Program-made: the position numbers and the translations under genes | Notes under the pieces: model-generated | Told to the model about the DNA's origin: nothing | Seen by the model: only the letters and a program-made list of their open reading frames with translations | The model's database searches: none | Source: Xanthomonas vasicola | Lineage (GTDB): Bacteria > Pseudomonadota > Gammaproteobacteria > Xanthomonadales > Xanthomonadaceae | Assembly (NCBI RefSeq): GCF_000772705.2 | Contig: NZ_JSBW02000026.1 | Location: 1-64,000 of the forward strand | DNA: 64,000 bases | Direction of reading: 5' to 3' | Shown here: in pieces, positions 9,236 through 18,160 of the stretch | How positions within the stretch are numbered: the first letter of the stretch is position 1 | Layout of the letters: every line of letters starts with the position of its first letter

Positions 9236-10444
9236 TCAAGCCAACTCGATGCAATCGAAGCTGACATCCGTCGCCACATCGGCGTCGTAATCCACATCGG
9301 TGCGCTCGAAGCCGAACAGCTTGAGGAACTCGTGCTTGTAGCCAGCGTAGTCGGTGAGCGCGAACAGGTTTTCGGTGGTGACCTGCGGCCATAGCGCCTT
9401 GCAGGCGTCCTGCACGTCATCGCGCAATTCCCAGTCGTCCAGACGCAGGCGGTTGTCGTCGTCTACTTGGGCCGGCTGGCCGTCTTCGCGGTACAGGCGC
9501 TCGCGGAACAAGCGATCCAACTGTTCGATGGTGCCTTCGTGCAAGCCCTTGTCTTTCATGATCTTGTAGACCATGGAAATGTACAGCGGCATCACCGGAA
9601 TGGCGGCGCTGGCCTGGGTGACCACCGACTTGAGCACCGCCACATTGGCGCCGCCACCGTGCTTGGCCAGGCGCGCGTTTAAGCGCTGCGCGGTGTGGTC
9701 CAGATCGACCTTGGCCTTGCCGAGTGCGCCATGCCAGTAGATCGGCCAGGTGATTTCGGTGCCGATATAGCTGAAGGCCACGCTGCGGGCGCCATCGGCA
9801 AGCACACCGGCGCCTTCCAGCGCGTCGATCCACAGTTCCCAATCCTGCCCGCCCATCACGGTGATGGTGTCCTCGATCTCCTGCGCGCTGGCCGGCTCGA
9901 TCGAGGCCTGGATGATGGTGTCCTTGTTGGTATCGATGGCGGTGGCGGTGTAGGTCTCACCGATCGGCTTGAGCGCCGAGCGCTTCACTTCGCCGCTGCC
10001 CGGCAGCTTGCGCACCGGCGAGGCCAGCGAATACACCACCAGGTCGACCTGGCCGCCCATTTCATTCTTGATCAGCTCGATGACCTGCGCACGCGCCGCA
10101 TCAGAAAACGCATCGCCATTGATCGACTTGCTATACAGCCCGGCGGCCTTGGCATGTTTGTCGAACGCGGCGGAGTTGTACCAGCCGGCGGTGCCGGCCT
10201 TGGTCGCGGTGCCGGGCTTTTCGAAGAACACGCCCAGCGTGTCCGCACCGAACCCGAAGGCGGCGGTGATGCGCGAGGCCAGGCCGTAGCCGCTGGACGC
10301 GCCGATCACCAGCACTTTCTTGGGGCCGTCATTGCGGACGCCGCGCGCACGCGTTGCGGCGATCTGCTCGAGCACATTGCGCTCGCAGCCAAGCGGATGC
10401 GTGGTGGTGCAGATGAAGCCGCGCACTTTGGGATGGATGATCAA
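9236..10444 (-). CDS. fabV: Enoyl-[acyl-carrier-protein] reductase FabV
   Basis: 402 residues starting at TTG 10444 with AGGAG placed 5-6 bases upstream; no ATG or GTG fits the conserved N-terminus [16 protein letters not shown]. The enzyme reduces trans-2-enoyl-ACP with NADH in the last step of each fatty-acid elongation cycle, in the cytoplasm. NADH site: [15 protein letters not shown]. The FabV Tyr-X8-Lys pair is seen in [10 protein letters not shown]. This is the triclosan-tolerant reductase typical of Xanthomonas. The sequence looks complete and normal. Confidence 0.95.
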   Translation of the reverse strand: MIIHPKVRGFICTTTHPLGCERNVLEQIAATRARGVRNDGPKKVLVIGASSGYGLASRITAAFGFGADTLGVFFEKPGTATKAGTAGWYNSAAFDKHAKAAGLYSKSINGDAFSDAARAQVIELIKNEMGGQVDLVVYSLASPVRKLPGSGEVKRSALKPIGETYTATAIDTNKDTIIQASIEPASAQEIEDTITVMGGQDWELWIDALEGAGVLADGARSVAFSYIGTEITWPIYWHGALGKAKVDLDHTAQRLNARLAKHGGGANVAVLKSVVTQASAAIPVMPLYISMVYKIMKDKGLHEGTIEQLDRLFRERLYREDGQPAQVDDDNRLRLDDWELRDDVQDACKALWPQVTTENLFALTDYAGYKHEFLKLFGFERTDVDYDADVATDVSFDCIELA

Positions 10445-10775
10445 CGGGAACTCCTGGTCAGCAAGATGCTGGCGGCATCTTAGTGCCTGGACGAGGTATT
10501 GGGGAGGCCCGGTGCTGCCGAAAAAAGGCGTGCCGCAGTCGTGGCAGACGAGCATTAGAGCCATCCACGACAACGCTCCCCACAGTGCGTCAGGTGTCCC
10601 CCTGCCGCACAGCGCCATGCATGGCGGCCCGTGAGCCGCCATCCACCGGCGTGAGTACCCAGACCCAGCACATGCCGCCTGCTGGCTCAGCCAGCAGGCG
10701 GCAGCGCATTGTCGGCTGCGGCGTCTTGCGGTGCCATCCACGCTTGCAGGGGCTCGGTGGATGAGTGGCAGGCCA
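10445..10775. other. Intergenic gap with two perfect hairpins
   Basis: 331 bp between the 3' end of the effector candidate and the fabV start. It holds ATGGCGGC/GCCGCCAT (10621-10642) and a 14-base perfect stem at 10673-10703. No gene seen. Confidence 0.5.
10673..10703 (-). terminator. 14-bp perfect hairpin downstream of effector candidate
   Basis: TGCCGCCTGCTGGC, loop TCA, and the exact complement, 73 bases after the stop of the effector candidate. No T run follows, so intrinsic termination is uncertain. Confidence 0.4.
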
Positions 10776-11486
10776 TTAGCCGCGCGACACGTGCGCAAGA
10801 AGTATTTCGATCAATGCACGGGGATCATGCCTAACCTGATAGGCATTATAGACCGCTGCATGACTTACCGGTTTTTTATCGCTAATATCTTTGAGTAGAT
10901 TTCCCACCTGCGTCCTCTGCCATTCATTCATTTGCACCGGGTTTATCACCGTCTGATACCCGTACAATATATTCATCGCTTCCGCCATCACATCGGGAGC
11001 GATTTGCGCCTGGGATCCAAGCAGGGTGCTCTCCCCTCGCCTATAGGATTGTTCAGCTTCGACAGCCTGATACTGCGTTCTAGTGAAAGCTTCGAGGTCT
11101 CTCCTGCATTTCGCCAGAATTTTAGCCAACTCATCTCTGGATCTAGTCCTGGTATCACCTGCAAGTCGACCTTGCGCATTCTGCACGCCTTCGACGGCTC
11201 TCTGATACGTGCGCCCGAGTGCGGGATTATTCGCACATTGGTCTCTTATATTGATCAGATTTGGGAGTATCTCATTCTGAATTTCACGATTGCTCCGATG
11301 CTCTTCGTTGCTTAGCGCCCGTGGAGGCGGCGACACAGGGCGGCTGGACAATCCCGCAAGGCGCGGATTGACGTCGGAGCCGCGCCGTGCCCTGCCAGCA
11401 TCTCCATCTCTGCGCTGGTCGTTTTCGGCCGGGCGAGAACTTGAAGAAGAACTGCTGGATCCAAAAAAACGTCCAATTCGACGCAC
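10776..11486 (-). CDS. Candidate type III secreted effector, Ser-rich N-terminus
   Basis: 236 residues from GTG 11486, chosen because GAGGAG sits 7 bases upstream; ATG 11501 is the alternative. The N-terminus has eight serines in a row (residues 10-17), then a disordered Arg/Ser/Pro region ([12 protein letters not shown]) to about residue 60, the composition usual for type III secretion signals. Residues 65-236 are helical and end in a compact [11 protein letters not shown] tail. There is no signal peptide or membrane helix. A PIP box matching the TTCGB-N15-TTCGB consensus lies at 11576-11600, so HrpX control is likely. GC content is visibly lower than in the neighbours, suggesting transfer. 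I could not match it to a named Xop family, and its biochemical activity is unknown. Confidence 0.75.
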   Translation of the reverse strand: MRRIGRFFGSSSSSSSSRPAENDQRRDGDAGRARRGSDVNPRLAGLSSRPVSPPPRALSNEEHRSNREIQNEILPNLINIRDQCANNPALGRTYQRAVEGVQNAQGRLAGDTRTRSRDELAKILAKCRRDLEAFTRTQYQAVEAEQSYRRGESTLLGSQAQIAPDVMAEAMNILYGYQTVINPVQMNEWQRTQVGNLLKDISDKKPVSHAAVYNAYQVRHDPRALIEILLAHVSRG

Positions 11487-11575
11487 TTTATTTCTCCTCA
11501 TTCAAATGATGGGGCACCATCAAAATACGATTTCGAATCCATGCCCTGGCGAGCAGCGAAAAAGTGATGCCTCGA

Positions 11576-11600
11576 CCGAAATGCGTGTCGGCTTGACGAA
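11576..11600 (-). promoter_or_regulatory. PIP box, TTCGT-N15-TTCGG
   Basis: Read on the minus strand: TTCGT, 15 bases, TTCGG. It satisfies the TTCGB-N15-TTCGB HrpX-binding consensus. Thirty-two bases downstream, CATGGA matches YANNRT in five of six positions as a -10 element. It lies 89 bases upstream of the GTG start of the effector candidate. Confidence 0.75.
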
Positions 11601-11794
11601 GAAAAGTTCAGCATCCTGACGTTGCAGATGCGGCAACGATCAGCGCAATGGGACTTGGGTATCGGTCGCATGGCGCACTCCGCAGCAGACCGGGACGCGG
11701 CGCCGAACATTTGCTGTGGCCGCTGAACGATCATCGCGGCACCCGTTCGCCGCCTGTCTTTACATCCAAGGGCCACCGCCGCTGTCCGTTGCCG

Positions 11795-11911
11795 ATGATC
11801 GTTTCGGCCGCTTCCGATTAGCACGCCTCCGCCGAAGCACGCTTGCCGCCCATCCTGTTCCATTCCATCGATGGCGGCGCGTATACCGAGCACACCTTGC
11901 TGCGCCGTGCG
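11795..11911 (+). pseudogene. Decayed duplicate of the lldD 5' end
   Basis: ATGATCGTTTCGGCCGCTTC and the following bases match the intact lldD start at 18161 almost base for base: MIVSAASD, then an in-frame stop, then EARLPPILFHSIDGGAYTEHTL versus the intact [20 protein letters not shown]. Similarity fades after about 11911 and extends weakly upstream to about 11750. It lies 6.3 kb from the intact gene in the same orientation. It cannot encode an enzyme; it is a relic of a partial duplication or of recombination. Confidence 0.8.
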
Positions 11912-12040
11912 TGCGCAGCGACGAACAGCGACCACAATCGCCTTACGCGGCAGCGAGCTGTGCTATTTTTCTGCCGTGCTTGGTCGCGCCTGTTGGCGAT
12001 TGTCGAGGCCCCTTCCAGTTGTGCGACCGGTATCTCAGCG

Positions 12041-13330
12041 ATGTCTCTTCGACGCGAGCGCGTCATGCAGCTGGGCTCGGTTCCGCGGTTCCGCCTTGGG
12101 CCATTGCTGGTGGAGCCGGAGCGGCTGACGCTGATCGACGACGGCCAGACCATCGCGCTGGAACCGCGCATGATGGAGTGCTGATCGCGCTGGCCGAGCG
12201 CGCCGGTGAGGTCGTCAGTGCCGAGCAGTTGTTGGTCGAGGTGTGGCACGGCAGCTTCGACGGCGACAACCCGGTGCTCAAGACCATCGCCCAGTTGCGC
12301 CGCAAGCTGGGTGACGACAGCCTCCAGCCGCACTTTATCGAACCATCCGCAAGCGCGGCTACCGGCTGCTTCCAAAGGTGGTGTTTCCGGACGCTTACCG
12401 CGGTGCAGTGATCCGCACGCAGGCGTGGGTGCACGGCAACCCGTACATGAGGCTGCAGGCATTCGATCCGGCGCATGCGGACGTGTTCTTCGGCCGCAGC
12501 CATGCGATTGCGCAGGTGCTGGGTGTGTTGCGCGCGCAGTTGCACAGCCAGCGCGGGATGGTGCTGGTGAGCGGTGCCAGCGGCCGCGGCCTTGCAGGCG
12601 CTGTGCAGCAGCGCGCACGTGGCGGTGCTGATGCTGACCCGCAGCGATTTTTATCCGCGCTTGATCGATGTATTGTCGGACATCGTTGAACTCAAACGTG
12701 GCGATGGGCATGTGGATCTGCTGCCGCCACGCGACGGCGAGATCGGCCAGATCATCCGCGCGCTGGCAGCAATGGCCGGGCTGCGCTTCGAAGAAGATCA
12801 CAACAGCGCCGGCCGCCTGGACGATGTGTTGCGCGACGCCACCGCACGCCAGCCCGATGCGCTGCCGTTGCTGCAGCACTTGTTGCATGCCCTGCATGCG
12901 CAACGCAGCGACGACGGCCTGCTGACGTTTGCCGCGTATCACGCCCTGGGTGGGCTGGAAGGCGCGCTGGCGCATCATGCCGAGCACACCTTCCGCGCAT
13001 TGCCTGGCGATGCGCAGGCCGCGCTGGGCGAGGTACTGACGCTGTCGGGCGTGATCCACCCGACAGCGATGCGGTGACCGCGCGGCGTGCGCTGTGGTCG
13101 GCATTGCCGGCAAACAGCGCAGCGCGCGTGCTGGTGGATGCGTTCGTGCATGCGCGCCTGTTCGTCAGCGAGCTGGTGGCCGGCGAGCCGGGCTTTGCGG
13201 TCGCGCACGAAGCCTTGTTGCGGCAATGGCCGCGCGCGGCCGAATGGATCCATGAAAACCGCCGCCTGCTGCAGGCGCGCAAACGGTTGCAACTGGCTGC
13301 ACAACGCCGGGCCGCCGAAGGCCGGCGCAC
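12041..13330 (+). pseudogene. Winged-helix regulator with STAND-type NTPase domain, multiply broken
   Basis: Starts MSLRRERVMQLGS at 12041 and reads a CadC/OmpR-type winged helix (LRRKLGDDSLQPHFIE), then a conserved FFGRSHAIAQVLGVL module with a Walker-A-like VLVSGASGRG, then NTPase helices (LMLTRSDFYPRLIDVL, LPLLQHLLHALHAQR) and WPRAAEWIHENRRLL. Single-base losses are visible near 12178 (MMEV expected, frame lost), near 12342 (IETIRKRG expected) and near 13061 (HPDSDAVTARRA expected). About 100 codons are missing after the Walker region near 12590. The C-terminal sensor part is gone; the frame runs into GGGAATC-type repeats at about 13333. It is clearly non-functional. Intact relatives are large cytoplasmic signal-sensing transcription factors. 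Confidence 0.8.
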
Positions 13331-13332
13331 CA

Positions 13333-13376
13333 AATCCCGGCCCTTACGATTCCCCATTGCTCATTCCTCATTTCCC
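13333..13376. repeat. GGGAATC-type intergenic repeat, degenerate
   Basis: AAATCCCGGCCC followed by ATTCCCCATTGCTCATTCC and further ATTTCCC units, between the truncated regulator and the response regulator stop. Same family as 8609-8631 and 9195-9231. It marks the exact 3' truncation point of the pseudogene. Confidence 0.55.
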
Positions 13377-13380
13377 ACCC

Positions 13381-14013
13381 TCAAATCACCCGCAGCGTGA
13401 TCGCCTTCAACACCGCTCGCGTGCGGTCGCGGGTGCCGAGCTTTTCCAGGATGGTGGAGACGTAGTTCTTCACCGTGCCTTCGGCAAGAAACAGGGTGCG
13501 GGCGATCTCCTTGTTGGAATAGCCGCCGGCCAGCAGGCGCAGGATCGCCACCTCGCGTTCGCTGAAGGTCTCGCGTGGGGCCTGCTGGTCGCGGAACTGG
13601 TAGCGGGCGCGCACCGGGTCGGTGCTGACCGGCTGCAGCAGGGTGTCGCCTGCGGCCACCCGCTCGATCGCTTCGCGCAGGTCTTCCGGGGCGGCGTCCT
13701 TGAGCAGGAAGCCTTGCGCGCCAGCCTCGGTGGCACGCAGCAGCAGGTCGCTGTCGTCGAAAGTAGTGAGCAGCAGCACGGGGGTGCGGTCGCCGCGGGC
13801 GCGCAGCTGCTCCAGCGCCTGGATACCGTCCAGGCCGGGCATGCGGATGTCGCTGAGCACCACGTCCACCGTATGGATGGCGAGCGCATCCAGCAGGCCC
13901 TGGCCGTCGTCGGCTTCGCAGACCACCGCCACACCCTGTTGCTGCAACAACGCGCGCAAACCGGCGCGCACCAGGATCTGGTCGTCAGCCAGGGCAATAC
14001 GACGTGAATTCAT
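13381..14013 (-). CDS. NarL/FixJ-family response regulator (DesR-like)
   Basis: 210 residues. The receiver domain has the acidic pair D10/D11, phospho-acceptor D55 in VLSDIRMPGLDG and K104-region FLLKDAAPED. The C-terminal LuxR-type helix-turn-helix at about residues 148-205 (SEREVAILRLLAGGYSNKEI, GTVKNYVSTILEKLGTRDRT) binds DNA. The ATG overlaps the stop of the upstream histidine kinase by four bases (ATGA), so the two are translationally coupled partners. Target genes are unknown; the nearest intact operon is divergent from the kinase (15270 onward). Confidence 0.9.
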   Translation of the reverse strand: MNSRRIALADDQILVRAGLRALLQQQGVAVVCEADDGQGLLDALAIHTVDVVLSDIRMPGLDGIQALEQLRARGDRTPVLLLTTFDDSDLLLRATEAGAQGFLLKDAAPEDLREAIERVAAGDTLLQPVSTDPVRARYQFRDQQAPRETFSEREVAILRLLAGGYSNKEIARTLFLAEGTVKNYVSTILEKLGTRDRTRAVLKAITLRVI

Positions 14014-15113
14014 ACCGGGAGTCTCGCCATCAGGTGCATGCCGCCCGTGGGTGTGCGGCCGAGGTCCAGCTGACCATGTAATGCGGCCAGGCGTTCGCGC
14101 ATGCCGGTGATGCCGTTGCCTTCGCGGATGCGCTCAGCGCGGCGGCCATCGTCGCAGATGTCCACGTGCAACTGCGCGCCTTCGCAATGCAGGTGCACGG
14201 CCACTTCATCGGCATCGGCATGCCGCACGGCGTTGGTCAGCGCCTCCTGCACCAGCCGCAGCAGCAGCTCGGCCACGCGCGCGTCGGTGACACGCACGTC
14301 GGCATCGATCTGCAGGCGCAGCGTCGGGCGCGGGAACGGGGCAGCCAGCGCGCGCAAGGCGGTCTGCAGATCCAGCCCCTGATCGTCGCGCAGCGACTGC
14401 ACCACATTGCGGATGTCCGACAGCAGTTCGGCCGAGAGTTGCTCCACCACCGCCACCTCGTCGCGCCGTGCCAGGGCCGGGTCGGCACTGAGCAGGCGCA
14501 GGTTGATGCGCATGGCGGTGAGCTTGTGCCCGGCCACATCGTGCAACTCGCGCGCCAGCCGCAGGCGCTCGGCATCGCGCGCACTGTCGGCCAGCAGCGC
14601 GCGGGTGGCCAGTAGGTCGGCGTTGACATACGCCAAGGTGTCGCGCGCATGCTCGGCACTGCGCGCGTAATGCGCGGTAAGGGCGGCAAAGGCCTGAAAG
14701 CCGGCGTAGATGCTGACGATCAACAAGGCCCGGTCGAACCCGGCGTGCACCAAGACCGCGTACATGCCCGCGTTCAATACCAGTGCCAGCAGCAGCACGC
14801 GCAACGGCGGCCAGGTCATCCCCGCCTGCGCCACCAGCATCACCAGCAGGACCGGCGCGGTGCCGGCACGCGGCTCTATCCAGACCAGCAGCAATGCCAA
14901 CGCCGCCTGCAGCAGGGTGGCCACCGTGCGCAATGCATGCGTTTGCGGCAATACGGTGTGCAACACGAACAATGCGGTAAAGCCGGCCAGCGCGCCCCAG
15001 CGCCAGGCACCGTGGGCCGACGCATCGGGCATGAACGACAGCGCGACCGCGGCAATGGTGAACGCGGCGGCCAAACGCAGGGGGTGCAACAGATGGCAGA
15101 AGGAAGAGTTCAT
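14010..15113 (-). CDS. Membrane sensor histidine kinase (HisKA_3, DesK/LytS-like)
   Basis: 367 residues from ATG 15113. The N-terminal 160 residues contain about five hydrophobic helices (TLLQAALALLLVWI, VLLLALVLNAGMYAVLVHAG) and no large extracellular domain. The HisKA_3 box is LARELHDVAGHKLTAMR with the phosphorylatable His, and the HATPase part has EALTNAVRHADADEV (N box) and GNGITGMRERLAALHG (G box). It phosphorylates the adjacent response regulator. This small membrane-embedded type often senses membrane state or small lipophilic cues in other bacteria; here the signal is unknown. In-frame GTG codons upstream are possible but lack an RBS. Confidence 0.88.
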   Translation of the reverse strand: MNSSFCHLLHPLRLAAAFTIAAVALSFMPDASAHGAWRWGALAGFTALFVLHTVLPQTHALRTVATLLQAALALLLVWIEPRAGTAPVLLVMLVAQAGMTWPPLRVLLLALVLNAGMYAVLVHAGFDRALLIVSIYAGFQAFAALTAHYARSAEHARDTLAYVNADLLATRALLADSARDAERLRLARELHDVAGHKLTAMRINLRLLSADPALARRDEVAVVEQLSAELLSDIRNVVQSLRDDQGLDLQTALRALAAPFPRPTLRLQIDADVRVTDARVAELLLRLVQEALTNAVRHADADEVAVHLHCEGAQLHVDICDDGRRAERIREGNGITGMRERLAALHGQLDLGRTPTGGMHLMARLPV

Positions 15114-15269
15114 GCGGCGATGCTGACCGCCATGCAGGCGCTCGGCAATGGTGCACACGCAGAAGGTGACTTCTGGCAGGTGGGATCGATGACCTGCGGC
15201 TCCTGCCCAGGATGCGGCACGTGCGCACACTGGCATCACCAGCCCACCCCATCGCCACGGAGTGACGCC

Positions 15270-15836
15270 ATGTCTGCTTCCAGCCTGTTTGTTGCGCTCA
15301 ATCTGGTCTGGGGTGGCTATGAGCTGCTGCTCAGCCGTCGCCACCGCGCCAGCGATGGTGGCGCACACGATCAAGGCACCTTGAAGCACCTTTGGCGGGT
15401 GCTGTCTGCGGCAGTCGCTGTTGCGGTGGTGCTGGCGTATAGCGGCCTGGCGCATTGGCCGCAGGGCTGGGATACGCCGCTGCAATGGGCCGCCTGCGCC
15501 TTGATCGGCAGTGGGCTGGCGCTGCGCGTGTGGGCCATCCAGGTGCTGGCGCGCTGGTTCACGGTGGATGTGACCATCCAGCCCGATCATCAGCTGGTGC
15601 GCAGTGGCCCGTATCGCTGGCTGCGGCACCCTTCGTACACCGGCGCGCTGCTGGCGTTTTATGGGCTGGCGCTGGGTATGGGCAATGGGTTGTCGGTGAT
15701 GGCGATCGTGGTGCCGGTGACCTTGGTGTTCCTGCACCGCATCCGCATCGAAGAGGCCGCGTTGCAGCGCGCGTTCCCGGTGGCTTACCCGGCGTATGCG
15801 GCGCAGAGCCGGCGCCTGCTGCCGCTGGTGTGGTGA
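15270..15836 (+). CDS. Isoprenylcysteine carboxyl methyltransferase-family membrane protein
   Basis: 188 residues from ATG 15270 behind GGAGTG. Four or five membrane helices are followed by the conserved ICMT/PEMT signature VRSGPYRWLRHPSYTGALL near residues 108-130 and a C-terminal RIRIEEAALQRAF. Bacterial members are SAM-dependent methyltransferases of membrane lipids or unknown small molecules; true prenyl-cysteine targets are not expected. It leads a run with DUF2141 and a carotenoid oxygenase, though a 219-bp gap separates it from them. Confidence 0.85.
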   Translation: MSASSLFVALNLVWGGYELLLSRRHRASDGGAHDQGTLKHLWRVLSAAVAVAVVLAYSGLAHWPQGWDTPLQWAACALIGSGLALRVWAIQVLARWFTVDVTIQPDHQLVRSGPYRWLRHPSYTGALLAFYGLALGMGNGLSVMAIVVPVTLVFLHRIRIEEAALQRAFPVAYPAYAAQSRRLLPLVW

Positions 15837-16055
15837 CGGCGCAGACGGCAGCGGCGTCGCGCATGGATGCCAGGGGAGTGCTTCGTCTGCTTGCACACAG
15901 GTTCGGCCCACACGGCATGCAACCTGGCGTGCTGCTGCACGGTGTGGGCGGCCACGCACGGTCCGATCTGCGACGGCCGCCAGCGCAGCTAGGTGGATAC
16001 GTTGAGTACGATCGGTCCCACCGCGTCGCATCCCTATCGCTGCCAGGAGAGTTGC

Positions 16056-16478
16056 ATGCTTGCCCGTATCTATATCGTTGCTGCATTCTCATGGCTGCTC
16101 GGCAGCGCCGACGTGCACGCCGCCGACCTGAACGTGGACGTCAGCGGTTTGCGTTCGCAACAAGGCAAGCTGCGCATCGCGGTGATCGCCTCGGCCGCAC
16201 AACTGGACAGTGCACAGCCGCCGGTGCAGGCGCAGACGCTGCCGATCACCAGCAGCACACCGCACATCCAGTTCAAGAATCTTCCGCCCGGCCGTTACGC
16301 CGTGATGATCAATCACGACGAAAACGCCAACGGCAAGCTGGACACCAACCTGATCGGCATGCCGGTGGAAGGGTATGGCTTCAGCAACAACCCCACCGGC
16401 ATGCGCAAGCCTGGCTTCGACGAGATCGTCTTTGACCTGCCGGCCAGCGGGAAGCGCATCAGCGTGCAGATGCGCTGA
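16056..16478 (+). CDS. Secreted DUF2141 protein
   Basis: 140 residues from ATG 16056 (CCAGGAGAG upstream). Signal peptide: MLARIYIVAAFSWLLGSADVHA. The mature part is a beta-sandwich DUF2141 domain with LRIAVIASAAQ, LPPGRYAVMINHDENANGKL and GYGFSNNPTG. The acidic DENANGKLD loop looks able to bind metal. The function of this family is not known; members are often beside carotenoid or sterol-related enzymes. It is 26 bases upstream of the carotenoid oxygenase, probably one transcript. Confidence 0.85.
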   Translation: MLARIYIVAAFSWLLGSADVHAADLNVDVSGLRSQQGKLRIAVIASAAQLDSAQPPVQAQTLPITSSTPHIQFKNLPPGRYAVMINHDENANGKLDTNLIGMPVEGYGFSNNPTGMRKPGFDEIVFDLPASGKRISVQMR

Positions 16479-16504
16479 CGCCGGCACGCGAAAGGAGCAC
16501 TGCC

Positions 16505-18022
16505 ATGCACCGTCGTCGCTTTCTGCAATCCCTGTTGGCCGCCAGCGGCAGCGCCGCGCTCGGCAGCTGGGCGTTGTTACGCAGCCTGCCTGCACACGCC
16601 GCAGAAGCGGCGGCGTTTCATACTCAATTGCAACGCACGCCGTGGTTGCTGGGCTGGCGCAGCGTGACCAGCCCCACCTTCGGGCCGACCACCACAGCAC
16701 TGCAGGGCAAACTTCCCGAAGGACTGGCAGGCAGCCTGTATCGCAATGGCCCGGCCTGGACTGAGCGCGCCGGGTTCCGCTACGAACACTGGTTCGATGG
16801 CGATGGCATGGTGCATCGCTGGCAGCTGGGCGGCACCCAGGTGCAGCACTTCGGACGCATGGTGACTACGCATAAATTCACCCAGGAACAGCAGGCCGGG
16901 CGTTTTCTGTATCGCGCCGCTGGCACCTCCGTGCCCGACATGCAGCCGGCCCGCAATAACGACGACGTCAATACCGCCAATACCTCGGTGGCGATGCTCA
17001 ATGGCCGGTTGTTCGCATTATGGGAAGCGGGATCGGCGATTGAGCTGGATCCGGATGCGTTGCGCACGCTCGGCCCGGTGACCTGGCGCGACGATCTGGC
17101 TGCGATGCCGTTTTCCGCACACCCATTGATCGACCGCGACGGCAGCGCATGGAACTTCGGCTCAATCAATGCGGCAGGCGCCAGCGGCGTGGTGCTCTGG
17201 CACCTGGGCGCAGATGCCACGTTGCGTCACGTGCAGTTGCTGCACACCGACGCCCCCGGCTATATGCACAGCTTTGCCATGACAGATCGGCATTTGATTT
17301 TGGTCATGGCGCCGTACCGCAGGCTGGACGGCGAGGGCGCGTTCTTCGAAAAAATGCGCTTTACGCCCGAAGCGCCATCGCGGATTGCGGTGGTGCCCAA
17401 GGATGCGTTGGACCAACCACGCTGGTTTGAAGCCGACTTTGCGGTGGCATATCACTTTGCCGACGCCTATGCGCATCGCGACCGCATCGTGGTGCGCGCC
17501 ATCGTGTACGACGATCCGGAGCAGGCGCGCTCGCCAATGCGTGCGGCCGTGCACGGCGACCCGGCGGCCGCACCATCACAGGTGCAACTGCGCAGCCTGC
17601 ATCTGGACCTGAGCAACGGCCGCGCGCACTGGCAGCCGCATCCGGTGGATAACCTGGAATTGCCGTTGTACGACCGCCGCACCCCGACCACCACCGGCGC
17701 ACGCCTGTATGCCCCATGCATCGATGGGCCCAACAACTCGCCGTTTCTCAATGCCGTGGCCGGCTATGACCTGGAACGCGACCGCCGCCAGGTGCATCGC
17801 TACGGGCCGGACGTGCTGGCTGAGGAACATGTGTTCGTCCCCAGGCCCGGCAGCGACCGCCCAGACGATGGCTGGTTGGTCGGCACCGTGCTGGACACCC
17901 GCCGCGCCCGCACCGGGCTGATGGTGCTGGACGCACAACATATCGATGCCGGGCCGGTGGCCCAGGCATGGCTCCCGTACGCGCTACCGCTAGGGTTTCA
18001 CGGGCATTTTGCGCCGGCCTAG
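16505..18022 (+). CDS. Tat-exported carotenoid oxygenase (RPE65/CCD family)
   Basis: 505 residues. The N-terminus MHRRRFLQSLLAASGSAALG is a twin-arginine leader ending near AHAAEA, so the enzyme folds before export to the periplasm. The family is a seven-bladed propeller with Fe(II) held by four histidines; all four are seen: H206 (SAHPLIDRDG), H255 (GYMHSFAMTD), H317 (AYHFADAY) and H499 (GFHGHF). Such enzymes split double bonds in carotenoids, stilbenes or similar polyenes with O2. Translation starts 26 bases after the DUF2141 stop with AAAGGAG. Substrate unknown; a link to the xanthomonadin pigment is speculative. Confidence 0.88.
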   Translation: MHRRRFLQSLLAASGSAALGSWALLRSLPAHAAEAAAFHTQLQRTPWLLGWRSVTSPTFGPTTTALQGKLPEGLAGSLYRNGPAWTERAGFRYEHWFDGDGMVHRWQLGGTQVQHFGRMVTTHKFTQEQQAGRFLYRAAGTSVPDMQPARNNDDVNTANTSVAMLNGRLFALWEAGSAIELDPDALRTLGPVTWRDDLAAMPFSAHPLIDRDGSAWNFGSINAAGASGVVLWHLGADATLRHVQLLHTDAPGYMHSFAMTDRHLILVMAPYRRLDGEGAFFEKMRFTPEAPSRIAVVPKDALDQPRWFEADFAVAYHFADAYAHRDRIVVRAIVYDDPEQARSPMRAAVHGDPAAAPSQVQLRSLHLDLSNGRAHWQPHPVDNLELPLYDRRTPTTTGARLYAPCIDGPNNSPFLNAVAGYDLERDRRQVHRYGPDVLAEEHVFVPRPGSDRPDDGWLVGTVLDTRRARTGLMVLDAQHIDAGPVAQAWLPYALPLGFHGHFAPA

Positions 18023-18160
18023 GCGGGCGCACAGCGACGGGCATGGCACTGCGTCGAGCCAATCCGGACCTAGAGTGCTGACTGGCTGTCCCGGTGCCGT
18101 GCTGTCTTGTATGGATCGTCTTACACTCGGCCGCTCCCCGCCGCTGCCGTCCCGTCTTCG

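Noticed and set aside
11818-13113. 431-codon minus-strand frame
   Set aside because: Runs antisense to the broken regulator, whose domains are clear on the plus strand; composition is that of a shadow frame.
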